Below are positions 1 through 6,227 of a stretch of DNA of 6,770 nt, piece after piece. The stretch's first letter is position 1. Each line of letters starts with the position of its first letter. A model generated the notes under the pieces. The model was not told the origin of the DNA, searched no databases, and saw only the letters and a program-made list of their open reading frames with translations. The translations under genes were made by a program, and so were the position numbers. Origin of the DNA: Gemmatimonadaceae bacterium (GTDB lineage Bacteria > Gemmatimonadota > Gemmatimonadetes > Gemmatimonadales > Gemmatimonadaceae); contig JANXUN010000566.1 in assembly GCA_025356185.1 (NCBI GenBank), positions 1 to 6,770 on the forward strand, written 5' to 3'.

Positions 1-297
1 GCGCGCCGTGTGCTGGAGACGAAACCAAGTCTGCCGACAGCGCAGTACGCGGGCACTTACCGCAACACCACGTACGGCGATGCAGTCGTCACCATGAACG
101 GTGATGCGCTTCATGTCCGCTTCAGCCGAGCGTACGAGGGCGACCTCTCACACTGGCAGTACGAAACCTTCCGCGCGAGATGGGACAATCGCCAGAGCGG
201 TGACGGCACGGTCGTGTTCCAGCCAGATGGAACTGGCCGCATTGCTTCGCTGCAGCTCTTGGGAAACAAGTTCACTCGCATTTCGCCGACGCGCTGA
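1..297 (+). CDS. Beta-lactamase-type serine hydrolase, C-terminal part (5' end cut by window)
   Basis: The reading frame is open from base 1 and ends at TGA 295-297, leaving 98 residues. They match the pattern of the DUF3471-type beta domain that follows the catalytic domain in many class C beta-lactamase-like serine hydrolases: YAGTYRN near residues 17-23, then YGDAVVT, a short strand LHVRFS, then the diagnostic GDLSHWQYETFRARW around residues 46-60, and a closing segment where phenylalanine and glycine alternate (VVFQPDG, GRIASLQL). The catalytic SxxK and YxN motifs would lie upstream, outside the window, so activity cannot be judged. In this family the tail domain sits beside the active site of exported peptidases or esterases. 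The stop is followed after 12 nt by the M19 gene, so the two are probably co-transcribed. The GTG at 10 could be read as a start but is almost certainly internal, because the domain alone has no catalytic part. The family call is firm; the substrate is unknown. Confidence 0.8.
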   Translation, partial: ARRVLETKPSLPTAQYAGTYRNTTYGDAVVTMNGDALHVRFSRAYEGDLSHWQYETFRARWDNRQSGDGTVVFQPDGTGRIASLQLLGNKFTRISPTR

Positions 298-309
298 GCG
301 CAGAATCTC

Positions 310-1482
310 ATGAGCAATAACCGCCACGCGATCTCCCGTCGCACGATGCTTGCACAATCCGCTGTCGTCGGCGTCGCATCCATCGCAGCACCGATGATCA
401 ACCTCGGTCGTTACAAAATTTTCGGACAGACCGCGCCCGAGTATTCGGCCCGTGCGATATCGCTGATGCAGCGCTCGCTGGTCATTGATATGCTGAGCGT
501 GCTCACGCTGAACGGATCTGTTGAGGCGAAGTGGTTGACGAACCCGGAGACATTCACCGAGGCGGACTTCAAAGAATTCATTGACTCCGGCATCAATGTG
601 TTTCATCCCGCAACGGGACTCGGAGGGCCGAATGCCTACGACCAGTCCCTCGTGTTCTTCTCACGTTTGAATGCGTTTATTGCCGGAAGCGACGAGCGGT
701 TCATGCGTATCGACTCGGCGAACGATTTTGCTCGCGTGAAGTCGTCGAAGAAAGTTGCGGTGATTCTCGGCCTGCAGAACTCCGAGCACTTCCGCCGCCC
801 GGACGACGTGGACTTTTTTTACTCGCTCGGACAGCGGGTTTCGCAACTGACGTACAACAGCAGAAACCTGATCGGGAACGGGTCCACCGAGCGGCGCGAC
901 GAGGGCATCAGCGACTTTGGAGTGGCCATCATCAACCGCATGAACAAGGTTGGCATGGCCATCGACGTTTCCCACTGCGGTGATCGCACAACGCTCGATG
1001 CGTTCGAACTGTCTGCGAAACCGGTGCTCATTACTCACTCGAATTGCCGTATTCTGGCCAATGGCCATCCGCGAGACAAGACCGACGAGGCGATCCTCGC
1101 GGTGAAGAAGACCGGCAGCGTCATGGGAATCACCGGCGTGCGCATGTTCGTGAGCGACAAGGAGCCCACCACTGTCGAGAGCGTACTCGATCACTTCGAC
1201 CACGTCGCGAAGCTCATCGGGCCGGAACACCTCGGGGTTGGGAGCGACATGGACTTGCATGGATATGACGCAATGCCACCAGAAGCCAATCGGCAAATGC
1301 GAGCTGGGTATAAGGGCAGCTATGGCTTTCGCGACAAGATCGACATCGAGGGGCTGGATCACCCCAAGCGCATGTTCGATCTGACGGAAGGACTCATCCG
1401 CCGCAAGTACAGTGATGCCAACATTGAAGGCATCCTGGGCGGCAACTTCCGTCGCGTACTCACGCAAATCTGGACGGCGTGA
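310..1482 (+). CDS. Tat-exported M19 (membrane dipeptidase-like) amidohydrolase with altered metal site
   Basis: The 390-residue protein starts with a twin-arginine signal (SRRTML at residues 9-14, then a hydrophobic stretch to about 30), so it should be exported folded. The body is an M19 dipeptidase-type TIM barrel of normal family length. Conserved marks are LTYNSRNLIGNG (180-191), IDVSHCGD (218-225, His222), ITHSN (241-245, His243), HPRDKTDE (253-260, Arg255) and LGVGSDMD (308-315, with the catalytic-type Asp). M19 enzymes cleave dipeptides, often with a D-residue at the C-terminal side. Several classical renal-dipeptidase residues differ: the HxD motif after the first strand reads MLSV (61-64), the bridging Glu is Gln156 in LGLQNSEH, and the LTH histidine is Tyr182. 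By memory, some other bacterial M19 homologues share the LQN/LTYN pattern, so this may be a subfamily rather than a decayed gene. The frame is intact. The start at ATG 310 is set by the Tat motif; no good Shine-Dalgarno is seen. It lies 12 nt after the serine hydrolase. Dipeptidase activity is uncertain. Confidence 0.87.
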   Translation: MSNNRHAISRRTMLAQSAVVGVASIAAPMINLGRYKIFGQTAPEYSARAISLMQRSLVIDMLSVLTLNGSVEAKWLTNPETFTEADFKEFIDSGINVFHPATGLGGPNAYDQSLVFFSRLNAFIAGSDERFMRIDSANDFARVKSSKKVAVILGLQNSEHFRRPDDVDFFYSLGQRVSQLTYNSRNLIGNGSTERRDEGISDFGVAIINRMNKVGMAIDVSHCGDRTTLDAFELSAKPVLITHSNCRILANGHPRDKTDEAILAVKKTGSVMGITGVRMFVSDKEPTTVESVLDHFDHVAKLIGPEHLGVGSDMDLHGYDAMPPEANRQMRAGYKGSYGFRDKIDIEGLDHPKRMFDLTEGLIRRKYSDANIEGILGGNFRRVLTQIWTA

Positions 1483-2723
1483 TCATGCACGAGAGCGTCG
1501 CGTTGAGCATGACCGCCGGCGACTTCGACCACAGTGGCCTTCCCGCGAAGGTCGCTGCACTCTTCGGTGACGAACAGCGCGCGGCACTGATTGCATTGCG
1601 CCGCGACTTGCATCAGCACCCCGAGCTGGCTTTCGCCGAATCGCGCACGAGTGCAGTGCTTGAGCAAGCGCTGGTGATGGCCGATCCCGTGTCAGTGCAG
1701 CGAGTCGCCCGCACTGGCCTCGTGGCCCGTATTCGAGGCCGCGACAGGAGTGCGCCCGTTGTTGCCGTGCGTGGCGACATCGACGCACTGCCCATTCAAG
1801 AGGCCACGGGCCTGCCGTTCAGCTCTCGTAACGAAGGCGTCATGCACGCCTGCGGGCACGACGTACACGCGGCGTGGGCCATCGGCGCTGCATATCTCCT
1901 GGCCGCCCGTCCCGCGACGGGCGACGTGCTCGTGGTATTACAGCCGGCCGAGGAAATTGGTGAGGGTGCGGCCGCGGTGCTTCAGTCTGGAGCACTTGAC
2001 GGTGTGGCCGCGATTTTCGGGGCTCATGTCGACCGAAGATTCCTGGTGGGGCAAGTGGTCGCGCAAGCGGGTCCGCTGGCGGCGGCGGCGGACACGTTCA
2101 AGATCACGCTCACGGGTCGTGGTGCACATGGCGCGCGGCCACACGAATCGGTGGACCCTGTACTCGGCGCCGCGCTTTTGATCGCGTCGCTACAAGGCAT
2201 CGTCTCTCGCCGCGTGAACCCGTCGGTGCCCGCCGTACTCACAGTGGCAACCATGCAAGCCGGTTCCGCGTCGAATGTGATTCCGGAAATAGCCACTATC
2301 GGCGGGACCCTGCGCACCATCGACCCAGCTACCCGTGCGCTGCTTGCCAACGAAATGCGTCGAGTCGCGCACGGAATTGCAGTGGCTCACGACCTCACGG
2401 CCGAGGTGCTTATCGATCTGGGCCCGCCGCCAATTGTGAACCCTGAACAGGAGACTGCCTGGGCGCGACAGGCCGCGGCAGGGTTGCTCGGTATCGATGC
2501 AGTCGTGCCGCTGGGCATCACGAACATGGCTGGCGAGGACTTCGCGTACTACATGGCGAGTATTCCTGGGGCGTTCCTCCGGATTGGTGCGCGCGAACCC
2601 GGCGGAGAAGCAACGCCGGCACATACCCCACGTTTTTTTGCAGCGGACGGCAGCCTGTTTATTGGTGCGGCCGTGCTCGCTGAAACGGCGCGATTGGCAT
2701 CGGCCACGCTGGCAAGTGCATGA
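1479..2723 (+). CDS. M20 family amidohydrolase (N-acyl-amino-acid hydrolase / carboxypeptidase type)
   Basis: This cytoplasmic metal-dependent amidohydrolase belongs to the M20 group of hippurate hydrolases, IAA-amino-acid hydrolases and N-acetyl-amino-acid deacetylases, and has the usual length (414 residues). Seen in order: DLHQHPEL (43-50), RGDIDALPI (98-106), HACGHDVH with metal ligands Cys125 and His127 (123-130), QPAEEIGEG with the catalytic/ligand glutamates 158-159, GAHV (His183), the lid-domain signature GRGAHGARPHESVDP (213-227), SNVIPE with GGTLRT (265-280), AGEDFAYY (351-358) and the C-terminal ligand His382 in AHTPRF. All expected active-site residues are present, so it should be active. 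No signal peptide is visible. The start is ambiguous: GTG 1479 overlaps the M19 stop by four bases (GTGA), which suggests translational coupling; ATG 1485 or ATG 1509 are alternatives and none has a clear Shine-Dalgarno. The family likely removes acyl groups from N-acyl amino acids; the exact acyl group and amino acid cannot be read from sequence. Confidence 0.93.
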   Translation: MIMHESVALSMTAGDFDHSGLPAKVAALFGDEQRAALIALRRDLHQHPELAFAESRTSAVLEQALVMADPVSVQRVARTGLVARIRGRDRSAPVVAVRGDIDALPIQEATGLPFSSRNEGVMHACGHDVHAAWAIGAAYLLAARPATGDVLVVLQPAEEIGEGAAAVLQSGALDGVAAIFGAHVDRRFLVGQVVAQAGPLAAAADTFKITLTGRGAHGARPHESVDPVLGAALLIASLQGIVSRRVNPSVPAVLTVATMQAGSASNVIPEIATIGGTLRTIDPATRALLANEMRRVAHGIAVAHDLTAEVLIDLGPPPIVNPEQETAWARQAAAGLLGIDAVVPLGITNMAGEDFAYYMASIPGAFLRIGAREPGGEATPAHTPRFFAADGSLFIGAAVLAETARLASATLASA

Positions 2724-2765
2724 ATTAAGGGCAGAAGGTATAGCCCGAATCGTACTCGACGCGAC

Positions 2766-2833
2766 CAACTAGGGAATACGCCGGAGTTGGGCCACTGTTC
2801 ACGATGATTTTCGATACACAACTAATTAGGGAA
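2766..2833 (+). repeat. Two copies of a short CAACT...AGGGAA motif before the alpha/beta hydrolase
   Basis: The 117-base spacer 2724-2840 holds CAACTAGGGAA at 2766-2776 and a second copy split by AATT, CAACTAATTAGGGAA, at 2819-2833. The inserted bases create a perfect 8-bp palindrome CTAATTAG at 2822-2829, touching the ribosome binding site. This could be a small duplication or a regulator site, but the motif is short and chance is a fair explanation. I see no convincing -35/-10 pair and no strong terminator hairpin in the spacer. Confidence 0.3.
2828..2832 (+). promoter_or_regulatory. Ribosome binding site of the alpha/beta hydrolase gene
   Basis: AGGGA lies 8 nt before ATG 2841, the best Shine-Dalgarno match in the window; a second purine run (GAGAG) directly abuts the ATG. 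It supports ATG 2841 as the start, and suggests this gene is translated independently of the upstream M20 gene rather than by coupling. Confidence 0.55.
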
Positions 2834-2840
2834 ACGAGAG

Positions 2841-4181
2841 ATGAGAGAAGTACCGACGATCGGGAAATGTGCCTTGTTCAGCCTGCTGATGGTGTTTGGC
2901 ATTTCCCGGCACGTTTTTGGTCAGCCCCCGGTGAAAGGCCTTGAGGGCTCGTGGTACGGAACCCTGGACGCCGGCTCGACGAAACTGCAATTGATTGTGA
3001 CCGTGACAAAGTCTGAGTCCGGCATCTACGCCGGAAAATTTGAAAGCCCAGCTCAGGGAGCGAGCATTCCGCTCGATTCGGTTTCCCTCCGAGGTGACGA
3101 TGTGACTCTCGGAAGCAAGGCGGCAGGAATCGCCTTCGACGGAGTCCTGAATAAACCGCACTCTGAGCTCGTGGGCACCTTCAAACAGGGCGGGCAAGCG
3201 ATACCGCTCACCTTCACGCGAGACAAGCCGACTGCAGCGGCACCAGTAGCGCCGAAGCCGAAGGCCGACTACTCGGCGCCCGCAGATGCGAACTACACTG
3301 CTCAGGAAGTGTTGATAAAAACACCCGGGGGCTTCTCTCTTGCCGGCACGCTGACACTCCCAAAAGGCGCAAGCAAGGAACACCCGGTCGGGGCGGTCGT
3401 GACCATTACAGGTTCCGGGCAGGAGGATCGCGACAGTGCGCTGGGGCTGGACGGATATCGACCATTTCGTCAGATAGCCGATTCGTTTGGACGAAACGGC
3501 ATCGCCACGCTGCGTATGGATGATCGCGGGTTCGGCGGTTCCGGCGGCACGTTCAAGGGCTCGACCAGCGAGGACTTTGGAGAAGACGCTCGGGCGGGGC
3601 TCGCTTACTTACGAACGCGTCCGGAGATTCGAGCCGACCGTCTGGGAGTACTTGGCCACAGCGAAGGTGCGGTGATCACCCCGATGGTGGCTGCGAAGGA
3701 ACCGGCGCTACGGGCGATCGTATTGCTCGCCGGCGTTGCCGAACCCGCGCGCAGCGCCCTGCATTTTCAGATGCAGAATAACATTGAGCACGAGCCGAAT
3801 TTTACGCCCGCCCAGCGAGCAGCAGGCATCGCCGAGATCCCCGCGAAGATCGATGCGATGATGGCCGCAGACCCATGGATGAAGTTCTTCCTGACCTACG
3901 ATCCGGCCGCCACAATGCGGCGGGTTAAGACGCCAGTGCTCATCCTCACAGGCTCCAACGATAAACAAGCAGCCCCGGCGCAGGTTGCCCTTGAAGCAGC
4001 AGCGTTCAAAAGAGGCGGTAACAAGGACGTGACGGCGCGCGTGATTCCAGGTCTGAACCATCTCTTCGTCGATGACGCCGATGGGTTTCCAGGCAACTAT
4101 GCGAAGCTTCCGCCGCCAGTGATGATGCGTGCCGACGCGGTCAAGATCATTACCGATTGGATGGTTTCGCACCTTCGATAA
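2841..4181 (+). CDS. Exported alpha/beta hydrolase (S9-like esterase/peptidase) with N-terminal beta domain
   Basis: The 446-residue protein has a signal peptide (hydrophobic core about residues 9-22, likely cut after VFG at 27). Residues about 33-127 form a beta-rich domain starting GSWYGTLDAG and ending with IPLTFTRDK, of a kind often placed before such hydrolases. A proline/alanine linker (about 131-150) leads to the alpha/beta-hydrolase domain (about 153-446). Visible motifs: ITGSGQEDRDS (189-199, oxyanion-side loop), RMDDRGFGGSGG (225-236), the nucleophile elbow GHSEG with Ser274, acid Asp374 in LTGSNDKQ, and His407 in GLNHLF, so the catalytic triad is complete. Such proteins hydrolyse esters or small peptides in the periplasm; the substrate is not predictable. 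A good Shine-Dalgarno supports ATG 2841. It sits 117 nt after the M20 gene and about 100 nt before the D-aminoacylase-like gene on the same strand. Family placement is solid, specificity is open. Confidence 0.9.
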   Translation: MREVPTIGKCALFSLLMVFGISRHVFGQPPVKGLEGSWYGTLDAGSTKLQLIVTVTKSESGIYAGKFESPAQGASIPLDSVSLRGDDVTLGSKAAGIAFDGVLNKPHSELVGTFKQGGQAIPLTFTRDKPTAAAPVAPKPKADYSAPADANYTAQEVLIKTPGGFSLAGTLTLPKGASKEHPVGAVVTITGSGQEDRDSALGLDGYRPFRQIADSFGRNGIATLRMDDRGFGGSGGTFKGSTSEDFGEDARAGLAYLRTRPEIRADRLGVLGHSEGAVITPMVAAKEPALRAIVLLAGVAEPARSALHFQMQNNIEHEPNFTPAQRAAGIAEIPAKIDAMMAADPWMKFFLTYDPAATMRRVKTPVLILTGSNDKQAAPAQVALEAAAFKRGGNKDVTARVIPGLNHLFVDDADGFPGNYAKLPPPVMMRADAVKIITDWMVSHLR

Positions 4182-4197
4182 CGCTGACGTGACGCTG

Positions 4198-4224
4198 GCG
4201 AGACACCGAGCGCGATCGTCTCGC
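4198..4224 (+). other. Small inverted repeat in the spacer after the alpha/beta hydrolase
   Basis: GCGAGAC at 4198-4204 is the exact reverse complement of GTCTCGC at 4218-4224, giving a 7-bp stem with a 13-nt loop, 16 nt after the TAA stop. No T-run follows, so it is not a classical intrinsic terminator. It may be a weak transcript-end or processing hairpin, or chance. The rest of the 102-base spacer shows nothing else recognisable. Confidence 0.3.
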
Positions 4225-4283
4225 AACCGGACACGGCGTCGCGCCACAGGTAGCTCCACGTTCCTCCCGATCTTTTGTCCACT

Positions 4284-6227
4284 GTGAGCAATCGCCTTTT
4301 CTCGATCGCTTTGTATCTGGCCGTCACTGCCGGGCCGATCACGCGCGCCGCTGCACAATCCGTTGACAGTTACGACATCATCCTGCGCGGCGGCACTGTC
4401 GTGGACGGCAGCGGGGCGCCGCGTTTTCGCGCGGACGTCGCCATCACGCGCGGCCACATTACCCGTGTCGGTGATCTCGCCGGCGCCACAGCCCGCACGG
4501 AAATCGATGTGCGCGGACTGTTCGTTGCGCCGGGATTCATCAATATGCACAGCCATGCGGTGCCGTCCGCGCTACCGACAGCCGAGAATATGCTCACGCA
4601 AGGCGTAACGACGGAACTGCTGAACGCCGACGGCGAGGGACCGGCCGACATCGGCGCGCAACTGGATGGTCTCGCGAAAAACGGCCTCGCGGTGAATGTC
4701 GCAGCGAGCGCCGGATTTAACTCGGTGTGGGCCAGCGTCATGGGCCCGTCGGACAAACGTCCCACGCCTGATAACATCGCGCGCATGCGTTCGATGATTC
4801 TTGCCAATCTCAAGCGAGGCGCGTTTGGCATATCGGCGGGATTGGACTACAAGCCAGCGTATTTCTCCACGGTGGCGGACGTCATCGAGGTGCTGTCACC
4901 AGCGCGGCCATGGCGCACATTCTTCCCCAACCATGATCGCCTGGCGCCGGAGTTTGGGTATAGCTCGCGAAAGGGAATGGAAGAAACGATGGTGATCGGT
5001 GAGGGCGCCGGTCTCGTGCCGGTGTTTACGCACATGAAAGTGCAGGGACACGAGCAGGGAACAGCTGACGCGGTGTTGGAGGTGATGCGCAATTCCACCG
5101 CGGCCGGCAAATGGGTTGCTGCCGATGTGTATCCGTATCTCTCCGGACAAACGTCATTGGCCGCGTTGATCATTCCAGGTTGGGCGCAGGATGGTGGCGT
5201 AGCAAAAATGCGCGAGCGTTTCGCCGATGCTGCAAAGCGTGCGCGTATTATCGTTGAAGCCGATCAAGCCATCACGGCACGATTCAATGGTGCCACCGGC
5301 ATCATACTTAATGAGACCGGACGAAAACTCTCGGCCATCATGCTGCAGCAGGGCGCCAAGTCGCCCGGAGAAGCGGTCGTCAGGATTCTCGAAACTGAAT
5401 CTCCGTCAGCCATACTTTCGTTTGGCGACGAAACCGATCTGCGCAAAATTCTGCAGTATCCCGATGCCGCCATCGCGTGTGATTGTGGCGCATGGACGGA
5501 AACGCGCGCGCATCCGCGCGGCTTCGGCACATTCCCGCGCATTCTCGGCCATTACGTGCGAGAGACGCACGTGCTCACGTGGGAACAGGCTGTACGCAAG
5601 ATGAGCGCGTTGCCGGCGGCGATTACAGGCATGGTCGATCGCGGCGTCATTGCGCCGGGCATGGCTGCGGACATCGCGGTGTTTGATACGGCGACGGTTA
5701 TCGATCATGCCACGTACGAGGCACCCAGCCTCAAGTCCGAAGGCATTCGCGTGGTGCTGGTGAACGGCGTGGTAGCGCTGCGCGACGGTGTTGTTACAGG
5801 TGCGCGCGGCGGTGAGGCCATGCGTCGTAGTGGGCACATGCCCAGTCGCGAGTTACGACTGGAAGCCACCAGACATGTGCGTGTTTCCGGGACGCTGCAA
5901 TTCGAAGGCGCAGCGGTAGCGACCGCTATGGCAATTGACGTGACGCAGAGTGAAAGCGGGCGTGTGGCAACAGGAAGTCTGCGATTTACAACTGCCACCG
6001 GTGAGCGAATTCATTCGACCGCGTTTGGAATTCTTCAACCCGGTCCCAACTGGGCCACTGTCACAGGTCGCGTGCTGGTAGGGCGAGATGAGCGTGCGTT
6101 CACTCTCATAATGGATGGCGCGGATCCACTCGCGGCTGGGTCGCCGCCAACAGTTGTGCTCCAAATCGAAGGAATGCCTACGCTCACAGGAACTGTCGCC
6201 GGAACCATGGAGATCACGAAACGATGA
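4284..6227 (+). CDS. Exported D-aminoacylase-family amidohydrolase with C-terminal extension
   Basis: Numbered from GTG 4284 the protein has 647 residues. It begins with a signal peptide (hydrophobic about 5-17, likely cut at AAA-QS near 24). YDIILRGGTVVDGSG (30-44) and the PGFINMHSHA segment (83-92, HxH at 89 and 91) mark the N-acyl-D-amino-acid deacylase branch of the amidohydrolase superfamily. Further family marks are GVTTELLNADG (107-117), NHDR (His217), FTHMK (His250), ACDCGAWTE (Asp400 plus AHPRGFGTFPR at 409-419) and the closing GMVDRGVIAPGMAADIAVFD (449-468). Family members remove the acyl group from N-acyl-D-amino acids. At the position where D-aminoacylases carry a bridging cysteine (NCG), this protein appears to have Asp116 (ADG). 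The deacylase core should end near residue 510; about 120 further residues are beta-rich and unassigned. Start choice: TTG 4275 is also in frame, after a stop at 4251; neither has a Shine-Dalgarno, and GTG is preferred as the commoner codon. The TGA overlaps the next gene's ATG. Confidence 0.9.
   Translation: MSNRLFSIALYLAVTAGPITRAAAQSVDSYDIILRGGTVVDGSGAPRFRADVAITRGHITRVGDLAGATARTEIDVRGLFVAPGFINMHSHAVPSALPTAENMLTQGVTTELLNADGEGPADIGAQLDGLAKNGLAVNVAASAGFNSVWASVMGPSDKRPTPDNIARMRSMILANLKRGAFGISAGLDYKPAYFSTVADVIEVLSPARPWRTFFPNHDRLAPEFGYSSRKGMEETMVIGEGAGLVPVFTHMKVQGHEQGTADAVLEVMRNSTAAGKWVAADVYPYLSGQTSLAALIIPGWAQDGGVAKMRERFADAAKRARIIVEADQAITARFNGATGIILNETGRKLSAIMLQQGAKSPGEAVVRILETESPSAILSFGDETDLRKILQYPDAAIACDCGAWTETRAHPRGFGTFPRILGHYVRETHVLTWEQAVRKMSALPAAITGMVDRGVIAPGMAADIAVFDTATVIDHATYEAPSLKSEGIRVVLVNGVVALRDGVVTGARGGEAMRRSGHMPSRELRLEATRHVRVSGTLQFEGAAVATAMAIDVTQSESGRVATGSLRFTTATGERIHSTAFGILQPGPNWATVTGRVLVGRDERAFTLIMDGADPLAAGSPPTVVLQIEGMPTLTGTVAGTMEITKR
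6209..6212 (+). promoter_or_regulatory. Ribosome binding site of the downstream serine hydrolase
   Basis: GGAG lies 11 nt before ATG 6224, inside the end of the preceding coding region. Spacing is slightly long but, together with the ATGA stop/start overlap, it supports this start and translational coupling. Confidence 0.4.

Noticed and set aside
661..1467. Long open frame (268 codons) on the minus strand inside the M19 gene
   Set aside because: It lies antisense to a gene with clear family motifs, its translation shows no recognisable domain, and long antisense frames are expected in GC-rich codons.
2190..2768. Minus-strand open frame (192 codons) over the 3' half of the M20 gene
   Set aside because: No domain pattern, Arg/Cys-rich composition typical of a shadow frame, and the sense frame carries all M20 motifs.
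2787..2818. Possible -35/-10 pair (TTGGGC and GATACA) before the alpha/beta hydrolase
   Set aside because: The spacing is 20 bases and both boxes match the consensus poorly, so I do not call a promoter.
4198..4224. Intrinsic transcription terminator after the alpha/beta hydrolase
   Set aside because: The inverted repeat has a short stem, a large loop and no following T-run; it is reported only as an inverted repeat.
3708..4556. Minus-strand open frame (282 codons) spanning the end of the alpha/beta hydrolase, the spacer and the start of the D-aminoacylase-like gene
   Set aside because: The translation is rich in Arg, His and Asp with no motif, and it overlaps two well-supported genes in the opposite sense.
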